DNA of 45,062 nucleotides, taken from assembly GCF_000262465.1 (NCBI RefSeq), contig NZ_CM001489.1, positions 7,361,585-7,406,646 of the forward strand. The letters are read 5' to 3'. The position numbers and the translations under genes are program-made. Below the pieces are notes generated by a model that saw only the letters and a list, made by a program, of their open reading frames with translations, was not told the DNA's origin and ran no database searches. Below are positions 39,914 to 45,062 of the stretch, in pieces (position 1 is the stretch's first letter; every line of letters begins with the position of its first letter). The stretch comes from Frankia sp. QA3 (GTDB lineage Bacteria > Actinomycetota > Actinomycetes > Frankiales > Frankiaceae).

Positions 39914-40732
39914 TCAGCGCAGGCGGCCGCCCCGGGGCACGTTGCGGGGGATCGGTCCCTTCGGGATCGGCAGGGCCGCGCCGCCTATGGCACGCAGCCG
40001 GCGGTCGAGGGCGTCCACCTCGCCACGGCGCAGCGTCTTGCGTAGCCGCATCAGCGTGACCTGGAGCTTCGGCAGCGGCGTCTCGCCCTCGCCGGTGCCG
40101 ACGATGATGTCGGTCACCGGCGTGTCGCCGACGACCTTGCGGATGCGGCGCTTCTCCGCGACGAGCAGCTCCCTCGGCCCGCGGCCGCGGCCCTCCGCGA
40201 TGATCACCACGCCGGCGCGGGAGACGACGCGGTGGACCACGTCCTGGTGGCGGTTCACGCCGACCGCGGGAGTGATCCGCCAGTCGCCGCGCATCCGCTC
40301 GACCACCCCGGCGGCGGCTCCGGGCTTGCCCTCCATCTCCGCGTAGGCGGTGCGCTGGACGCGCCGGCTGAACACGTTCAGGGCGACCACGACGCCGAGC
40401 AGGACGGCGATCGGGATCCACAGGTACAGCGGCCCGACGAAGATGCCGAGCACGATGCCGATCGCGAGCGGGACGACGAAGCCCGCCAGGGTGAACCAGA
40501 GCGCCTGCGGGTCGCGCTGCCGGGTGATCTTGAAGACGACCCGGAGCTGCGCGAGGCGGGCCGCGAAACCGGTGCCCTCCGCGGCGCCGCCCGCGCCCGC
40601 ACCGCCACTGCGGCCCGAGGCGCCGCCCCGACCCGCGCCGTTCTTCCCGCCCGCTGCCGCCGCTGCGTTCTTGCTCGCCGCCGCGGGGGTCGACGATCCC
40701 GCGGTGTCCCTCGGCTGCTTCCTCAGTGCCAT
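39914..40732 (-). CDS. DUF4191 membrane protein
   Basis: 272 residues. A disordered Ala/Gly-rich arm (1-55) is followed by two adjoining membrane segments (about 78-100 and 101-121; LWFTLAGFVVPLAIGIVLGI and LYLWIPIAVLLGVVVALNVF). A cytosolic domain then has GVNRHQDVVHRVVSRAGVVI, GPRELLVAEKRRIRKVVGD and an Arg-rich helical end. Matches the DUF4191 proteins found beside lipA and the RDD gene in actinobacteria; function unknown. Confidence 0.88.
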   Translation of the reverse strand: MALRKQPRDTAGSSTPAAASKNAAAAAGGKNGAGRGGASGRSGGAGAGGAAEGTGFAARLAQLRVVFKITRQRDPQALWFTLAGFVVPLAIGIVLGIFVGPLYLWIPIAVLLGVVVALNVFSRRVQRTAYAEMEGKPGAAAGVVERMRGDWRITPAVGVNRHQDVVHRVVSRAGVVIIAEGRGRGPRELLVAEKRRIRKVVGDTPVTDIIVGTGEGETPLPKLQVTLMRLRKTLRRGEVDALDRRLRAIGGAALPIPKGPIPRNVPRGGRLR

Positions 40733-40739
40733 GACCGCG

Positions 40740-40745
40740 AGCCTA
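40740..40745 (-). promoter_or_regulatory. -10 box for leaderless DUF4191 mRNA
   Basis: TAGGCT on the minus strand, 7 nt, then the ATG at 40732. The same hexamer and spacing recur at lipB. Confidence 0.55.
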
Positions 40746-40857
40746 CGGCCTGCGGGCCCGCCACAGTGTGGCTGTCACCGCCCGCGATGATCATCTATCG
40801 TGACCATCCGTGTGGCCTCGGAGATTCCCACGGCGCTGGCAGCCGTCGGGTCGGGGA

Positions 40858-41166
40858 TCAGCTCGGGGCGGCGACGACCCGCGGGAGCCCGCGCACGGCG
40901 TTGCCGATCCGGGCGGTGGCCGCGCCGCCGCCCAGGCCGGCCAGACGAGAGATCCTGGCAGCGCCCTCGGTGCCCGGGACGCCCGCGAACGCGTCGGGTC
41001 CGGGTGCGGCCGGCGTCACCGACACCGGGTCGACCCATCGATAACCCGTCGTGACGTGCAGGTCGGCGGCCGCCCGCCAGGCGTTACGCCGCGCGGTCTT
41101 CTGACCCCCATGCGGCAGCACGAGCAGGGTCGCTTCTTCGAGAACGCTGAGCAGTGAACGGAGCAC
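40858..41166 (-). CDS. Small protein of unknown function next to lipA
   Basis: 102 residues from GTG 41166 with gggagg 11 nt upstream (an in-frame GTG at 41202 is also possible). The N-terminal half looks ordered (VLRSLLSVLEEATLLVLPHG, GQKTARRNAWRAAADLHVTT); the C-terminal half is Ala/Gly-rich. A small ORF occurs at this position between DUF4191 and lipA in related genomes. No domain recognised. Confidence 0.6.
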   Translation of the reverse strand: MLRSLLSVLEEATLLVLPHGGQKTARRNAWRAAADLHVTTGYRWVDPVSVTPAAPGPDAFAGVPGTEGAARISRLAGLGGGAATARIGNAVRGLPRVVAAPS

Positions 41167-41301
41167 GATGGGAACGACCTCCCGGCACGGTCGTGGGCGC
41201 ACACCTCGATGATGGGCAGAGGGAGAGACCCCCTCGTCACAAGGGGGTGACGCTACGATGAGTAGCCTAGCCCGTCCGGGGGATGCCCACCAGCGTGACC
41301 G

Positions 41302-42288
41302 TCACTGCGTGTGAGAGGTTTCCAGCACACTTTTGGGGACATCGGACACCGCGGTGTGGCCCTCGCCACGGGCCGTGATCGCCTGCTGGTAGAGCCGGCC
41401 CGCCCGGTAGGACGAGCGCACGAGCGGCCCGGACAGGACGCCGGAGAAGCCGAGCTCCGCGCCGACGCGCTCCCAGTCGAGGAACTCCTCCGGCCGCACC
41501 CACCGCTCGACCGGGTGGTGACGGGGCGTCGGCCGCAGATACTGGGTGACGGTGAGTAGTTCACATCCGGCGGCGTGCAGGTCCCGCATCGCCTCGTGGA
41601 TCTCCTCGGTGGTCTCGCCGAGGCCCAGGATCAGATTCGACTTCGTGACGAGCCCGGCCGCGCGGGCCTGGCGCAGCACGTCGAGGGAGCGCTCGTAGCG
41701 GAACGCCGGCCGGATGCGCTTGAAGATCCGCGGCACCGTCTCGAGGTTGTGCGCGAGCACCTCGGGGGCCGCGCCGAAGACCTCGCCGAGCTGGTCGGCA
41801 CGCCCGCCGAAGTCCGGGATGAGCACCTCGACCCCGGTACCCGCGGACATCGCGTGGATCCGGCGGACCGTCTCGGCGTACAGCCAGGAACCCCCGTCGG
41901 CCAGGTCGTCGCGGGCGACGCCGGTGACAGTGGCGTAGCGCAGCCCCATCGTGCGCACCGACTCCGCCACCCGTCGCGGCTCGTCCCGGTCCAGCGGGGT
42001 GGGACGGCCGGAGTCGATCTGGCAGAAGTCGCACCGGCGGGTGCAGACGTCCCCGCCGATCAGGAAGGTCGCCTCGCGGTCCTCCCAGCACTCGTAGATG
42101 TTCGGGCAGCCGGCCTCCTCGCACACCGTGTGCAGACCGGCGGAGCGCACCAGACCCTTGACGTCGGAGTACTCCGGGCCGGTGCGCATCCGGGTGCGAA
42201 TCCACGGCGGCTTGCGCTCGATCGGCGTCTGCGCGTTGCGCGCCTCAAGGCGCAGCAGGGGGCGACCTTCGGGGGCGACCGCGCTCAA
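41302..42288 (-). CDS. lipA: Lipoyl synthase
   Basis: 328 residues. A radical-SAM enzyme that inserts sulfur at C6 and C8 of octanoyl-protein. The auxiliary cluster motif is CEEAGCPNIYEC, the radical-SAM motif is CTRRCDFCQ, and the C-terminal Ser motif is RSSYRAG. NLILGLGETTEEI is the conserved core. The start is a TTG that overlaps the lipB stop (42285-42288), so lipB and lipA are translationally coupled. Confidence 0.97.
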   Translation of the reverse strand: MSAVAPEGRPLLRLEARNAQTPIERKPPWIRTRMRTGPEYSDVKGLVRSAGLHTVCEEAGCPNIYECWEDREATFLIGGDVCTRRCDFCQIDSGRPTPLDRDEPRRVAESVRTMGLRYATVTGVARDDLADGGSWLYAETVRRIHAMSAGTGVEVLIPDFGGRADQLGEVFGAAPEVLAHNLETVPRIFKRIRPAFRYERSLDVLRQARAAGLVTKSNLILGLGETTEEIHEAMRDLHAAGCELLTVTQYLRPTPRHHPVERWVRPEEFLDWERVGAELGFSGVLSGPLVRSSYRAGRLYQQAITARGEGHTAVSDVPKSVLETSHTQ

Positions 42289-43010
42289 CCCACCAGCTCC
42301 ATCCGCTCGGTCCCGGGCTGCGGCTGCGCCGGGGACGCCGGGGGCGCGTCGGCCGGTTCGACCCGCGCGGTGATGCGATCGCCGAGGTTGCGCCCGCCGA
42401 GGTACCGGGCGAGCACCGCCAGGGTGTGCCGCTCGACGACCGGCCGGGCCTCGGCGACGGTCACCGCCCGGCCGAGCTCGGCGGACAGGCTGGTCACCCC
42501 GGCGTCGGTGATGCCGCAGGGCACGATCTGCCCGAAGGCACCCAGGTCCGACGAGCAGGTCAGCGCGAAGCCGTGGGTGGTCACCGCCTGGCGGACCCGC
42601 ACGCCGATCGCGGCGACCTTGCGCAGACCGTCCGTCGTCCAGACGCCGCTGCGGCCGTCAACCTGGCGGGTCGCCAGCCCCAGCTCCGCACAGGAGTCGA
42701 TGAGGGCCTCCTCCAGAGCGCGCACGTAGGCGACGACGTCGAGCGGGCGGGGTAGCTTGACGATCGGGTAGCCGACGAGCTGCCCCGGACCGTGCCAGGT
42801 GATCTTGCCGCCGCGGTCGACGTCGACGACCTCGGTGCCGTCCAGCGGCCGTTCAAAGGGCTGCGTGCGCCGGCCCGCGGTGTAGACGCTGGGATGCTCC
42901 ACCAGGATGAGCGTGTCGTCCACCTCGTCGGCCACCCGGGCCTCGGCGAGGGAGCGCTGCATGTCCCACGCTTCGCGGTAGGGGACCACGGAAAGCCTTA
43001 GAACATCCAC
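42285..43010 (-). CDS. lipB: Octanoyl-ACP:protein octanoyltransferase
   Basis: 241 residues. Transfers octanoate from ACP to lipoate-dependent proteins, before LipA. The conserved block GGKITWHGPGQLVGYPIVKL, the catalytic Lys in RKVAAIGVRV and the catalytic Cys in IVPCGITD are present. A Pro/Ala-rich tail of about 30 residues follows the domain. The GTG at 43010 is set by TAGGCT 7 nt upstream. First gene of the lipB-lipA operon. Confidence 0.96.
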   Translation of the reverse strand: MDVLRLSVVPYREAWDMQRSLAEARVADEVDDTLILVEHPSVYTAGRRTQPFERPLDGTEVVDVDRGGKITWHGPGQLVGYPIVKLPRPLDVVAYVRALEEALIDSCAELGLATRQVDGRSGVWTTDGLRKVAAIGVRVRQAVTTHGFALTCSSDLGAFGQIVPCGITDAGVTSLSAELGRAVTVAEARPVVERHTLAVLARYLGGRNLGDRITARVEPADAPPASPAQPQPGTERMELVG

Positions 43011-43017
43011 GCCATTC

Positions 43018-43023
43018 AGCCTA
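43018..43023 (-). promoter_or_regulatory. -10 box for leaderless lipB-lipA mRNA
   Basis: TAGGCT on the minus strand, 7 nt, then the GTG at 43010. Confidence 0.55.
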
Positions 43024-43084
43024 CGCCCGCGCCGCGCCTGGCTGCTGTGAGCTCGGACGGAGCTCCGGGCCCCGCCAGGCGGCC

Positions 43085-43195
43085 GAGTCCGGGCCGGCGC
43101 CAACCGGCCCAGTCCGGGCCGGCGTCCCGTCAACCGGCCAGTCCGGGCCGGCGTCCCGTCAGCCGGCCCAGTCCGGGGTCGGCGTCAGTCGGCGG
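43085..43195. repeat. GC-rich imperfect tandem repeat
   Basis: Units beginning agtccgggccggcg start near 43086, 43111, 43140 and 43170 (periods 25, 29, 30). Each contains ggccgg and ccggcc blocks able to pair. The array spans the 3' end of the peptidase E-like gene and the region before the lipB promoter. Confidence 0.7.
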
Positions 43196-44018
43196 CGTCC
43201 GAGTCCGGCGCGGCGTCGCCGCCGGGCCCGCCGGATAGCAGCCGGGGCACGACCGCGGTCTCGAGCGCGACGCCATCCGCGCCGCGCTCGACCCGCCAGG
43301 CGTGCACGCCGGGCCGGTCGGCGACGGCCTCCACCAGCTCGGTGCCGCGGAAGTGCAGCCCGACGCCGTCGTCGGTCGCCCAGCCGGCCGGCAGTGTCCC
43401 GTCGGCGACGAGGCGCTGGAACAGCGGGCGGCGGCCCGGCTCGGAGTCGTAGTGCGGCGTGTTGCTGAACGGCAGCAGGCCCAGGCCGTTCGTCACCGGC
43501 CGCAGGTCAGGGCCGAACGAGTCGGTGGTGCCGCCGACGTGCCAGCACAGGGAGCCGGCCGAGACGCCGCCGAGGACGACGCCGGCCTCCCAGGCCTCCC
43601 GGAGGATCTCACCCAGCCCGTGCACCGCCCAGACCGCGAGCAGGTTCGCCACGCTGCCGCCACCGACCCAGATCACATCCTGGGCCAGCAGATGGGCCCG
43701 GATGTCGGGGATGTTCGGCATGGGGAACAGCGCCAGATGGGAGACTCGCACGTCGGGCCGGTCGCGGTTGAACGCGGCGTACCCGCGGGCGTAGGCGCCC
43801 TGGTCATCGCCCAGCGCCGTCTGCAGCAGGCAGACCCGCGGCCGCGGGCCGGCGTCGGCCAGGTCGATCGCGTGGGTCAGGATCGGGCCGACCTTCGCGC
43901 CGTACCGGCCGTCGGGAAGGAAACCGCCGCTGGTGGCGAGGATCTGCACGGGCGGTCTCTCCCTGGTTCGTCGGCCGGCGCCGCCGTCCGGACCCGGTCT
44001 CGGGCGATTGTCCGTCAT
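43185..44018 (-). CDS. Peptidase E-like (S51) protein
   Basis: 277 residues. Class I glutamine-amidotransferase-like fold of the S51 family: QILATSGGF, DVIWVGGGSVANLL and the nucleophile elbow GVSAGSLCWH (Ser153). S51 members cleave Asp-x dipeptides or process cyanophycin fragments. Supporting residues such as the His in FSNTPHYDSE are present. The start at 44018 is tentative; an upstream in-frame frame exists, but its sequence is disordered. The gene is divergent from the kinase-like gene. Confidence 0.82.
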   Translation of the reverse strand: MTDNRPRPGPDGGAGRRTRERPPVQILATSGGFLPDGRYGAKVGPILTHAIDLADAGPRPRVCLLQTALGDDQGAYARGYAAFNRDRPDVRVSHLALFPMPNIPDIRAHLLAQDVIWVGGGSVANLLAVWAVHGLGEILREAWEAGVVLGGVSAGSLCWHVGGTTDSFGPDLRPVTNGLGLLPFSNTPHYDSEPGRRPLFQRLVADGTLPAGWATDDGVGLHFRGTELVEAVADRPGVHAWRVERGADGVALETAVVPRLLSGGPGGDAAPDSDAAD

Positions 44019-44239
44019 CCGCACATCCGCGCCGCCGCGGGGGGCCGGAGGTCGTCGCAGGTTTCCGGCCCGGGTCCGCAGGGTCTGCCGCGCAATCCCG
44101 GCCGGCACCGGCCCGCACCCGCCGTGACCAGGCATGTCCCCATCCACATCGGCGCAGGCGGTTGCTCCGCCGGTGGAGTGATCGTAAAAAGTTATCCACA
44201 ACCGGACGAAGAACAATGCAGACCCACCCCGTTTGAGCC
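44019..44239. other. Divergent intergenic region
   Basis: 221 bases. aaaaagttatccacaac at about 44187-44203 is notable as locally AT-rich. No gene recognised. Confidence 0.45.
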
Positions 44240-44245
44240 TAGCGT
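44240..44245 (+). promoter_or_regulatory. Possible -10 box for the kinase-like gene
   Basis: TAGCGT, 8 nt, then the GTG at 44254; one nt longer than the other leaderless boxes here. Confidence 0.35.
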
Positions 44246-44253
44246 CGCTACCT

Positions 44254-45006
44254 GTGACCTTCACCGACGATTCCGCGGACAGGCCGGCGCGGCGCGTCGG
44301 CGGGGCACCCGAGGTGCCGGGGGTGAGCGTGCGTTCCCGGCTGCGGGACGCGGGCTCCGGTGAGCTCTGGGCGGGTCAGTTCGATCAGTCCGGGATCGAG
44401 TGCGTCGTGCGCCGGGTGCGTCTCGCCCCCGATCCGGTGCTGCGCTCGGCGGCGGTCTCCGCCGCCCGCGCGCTGGCGGAGCTGGAACATCCGCACCTCG
44501 TCCCGGTGGTGGCGGTGCTGCCGACGGCGGAGGGGCTGGCGCTGATCACCGAGCCGGTCGTCGGCGCGCTCAGCCTCGCCCGCCTGCTGGCGCTGCGCGG
44601 CGACCTCGACCCGGGCGAGGTCGTCACCGTCGGCCTGCCGGTCGCGCAGGCGCTGGCCGCCGCGCACGCGGTCGGCATCGTGCACGGCCGGCTCGAACGG
44701 GAGGACATCCTGCTGGAGCCGAACGGGCGCCCGGTCCTGACCGGCCTCGGGGTCGCCGCGCTGGCCGACGCCGCCCGGCCCGATCCGGTTCCGCCCGAGG
44801 CGGCCTCGGCGGACGTGCACGACCTCGCTGATCTGCTGCTGGGGGCGATGCGGGAGGCCACCGGTCCGGATGCCGCCGCGGTCGCGGTGGCCGTCGCCAC
44901 CGCCATGATCGACGAGCCGCACCGGCGGCCCAGCGCCGCCGAGCTCGCCACCGCACTCGCCCGCAGCGCCACCCCCCTGCCCCGTGCGGCTGCCCGGCGA
45001 CGGTGA
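44254..45006 (+). CDS. Protein-kinase-like pseudoenzyme
   Basis: 250 residues with a truncated Ser/Thr protein-kinase fold: a beta lobe (ELWAGQFDQSGIECVVRRVR), the alphaC-like EHPHLVPVVAVLPT, hinge LALITEPVVGALSLARLLAL, and the catalytic-loop position AAAHAVGIVHGRLEREDILL. There HRD is HGR (His144-Gly145-Arg146), so the catalytic Asp is absent. The DFG position reads GLG (Gly164), so the Mg-binding Asp is missing too. The substrate-Lys equivalent appears replaced by Arg. The GTG at 44254 fits the upstream TAGCGT; a TTG at 44233 is possible. Function probably scaffold or regulator. Confidence 0.78.
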   Translation: MTFTDDSADRPARRVGGAPEVPGVSVRSRLRDAGSGELWAGQFDQSGIECVVRRVRLAPDPVLRSAAVSAARALAELEHPHLVPVVAVLPTAEGLALITEPVVGALSLARLLALRGDLDPGEVVTVGLPVAQALAAAHAVGIVHGRLEREDILLEPNGRPVLTGLGVAALADAARPDPVPPEAASADVHDLADLLLGAMREATGPDAAAVAVAVATAMIDEPHRRPSAAELATALARSATPLPRAAARRR

Positions 45007-45062
45007 ACCGAGGGCGGCCGTGCGGCCCGCGGGACCCTCACCCACGGACACGCTGCCGAGGA
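45007..45062. other. Window end, nothing recognised
   Basis: 56 bases after the kinase-like gene with no visible feature. Confidence 0.5.

Overview
This is a 45 kb chromosomal window of a very GC-rich actinobacterium, most likely Frankia or a close relative. The core gene order is actinobacterial: TPR / HAD / SCP2 / tlyA / nadK / recN / pyrG / NUDIX / xerD, and glnA2-glnE, glnA, RDD, DUF4191, lipA-lipB. A type I glutamine synthetase gene (glnA) lies 450 bp upstream of a eukaryote-type glnII, an arrangement I recall being reported from Frankia. The genus call is inference; I could not run a comparison.

Layout. 1-185: the end of an rRNA operon (5S rRNA and a strong terminator). 516-9909: housekeeping genes, namely an Arg/Gly-rich TPR protein, a DUF1015 protein, a short TPR protein overlapping a HAD phosphatase, an SCP2 protein, and the overlapping chain small ORF-tlyA-nadK. 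10125-11879: recN. 11880-15400: an accessory interval where other actinobacteria carry steA and mctB. It holds an aldo/keto reductase remnant joined to an IS630-like transposase remnant, a protein with 44-residue tandem repeats, a frameshifted NUDIX gene and a 97-bp tandem DNA repeat ending in a perfect hairpin just before pyrG. 15436-20885: pyrG, a NUDIX hydrolase, an exported PKD protein with a lipoprotein, and xerD. 21190-25921: a small unknown ORF, an F420:NADP oxidoreductase, a cytosolic BtuF-like protein, panB and a TetR regulator. 26070-31064: thrS, then a damaged small HEPN-like gene overlapping an 888-residue protein that joins a ParA-like ATPase to a second P-loop ATPase. 31273-39141: nitrogen assimilation, with glnA2, glnE, glnII and glnA. 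39324-45006: an RDD protein, a DUF4191 protein, a small ORF, lipA-lipB (lipoate synthesis), a peptidase E-like protein and a protein-kinase-like pseudoenzyme.

How genes work together. glnA encodes the adenylylatable GSI (Tyr402 in the adenylylation loop) and glnE its adenylyltransferase. The promoter regions of glnA and glnII both carry sequences matching the GlnR half-site pattern (gTnAc-N6-GaAAc), so nitrogen control of both is likely. glnA2 has Trp381 where GSI has the adenylylated Tyr, so GlnE should not modify it. LipB and LipA form a two-step lipoylation operon with overlapping stop and start codons.

Regulatory style. At least six genes (DUF1015, recN, xerD, RDD, DUF4191, lipB) have a TANNNT -10 box 6-7 nt before the chosen start codon, the signature of leaderless transcription. 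These boxes also helped choose the starts.

The best candidate for an undescribed system is the ParA/AAA fusion with its damaged HEPN-like partner at 28169-31064. The second is the recN-pyrG accessory interval with its repeat protein and repeat array.
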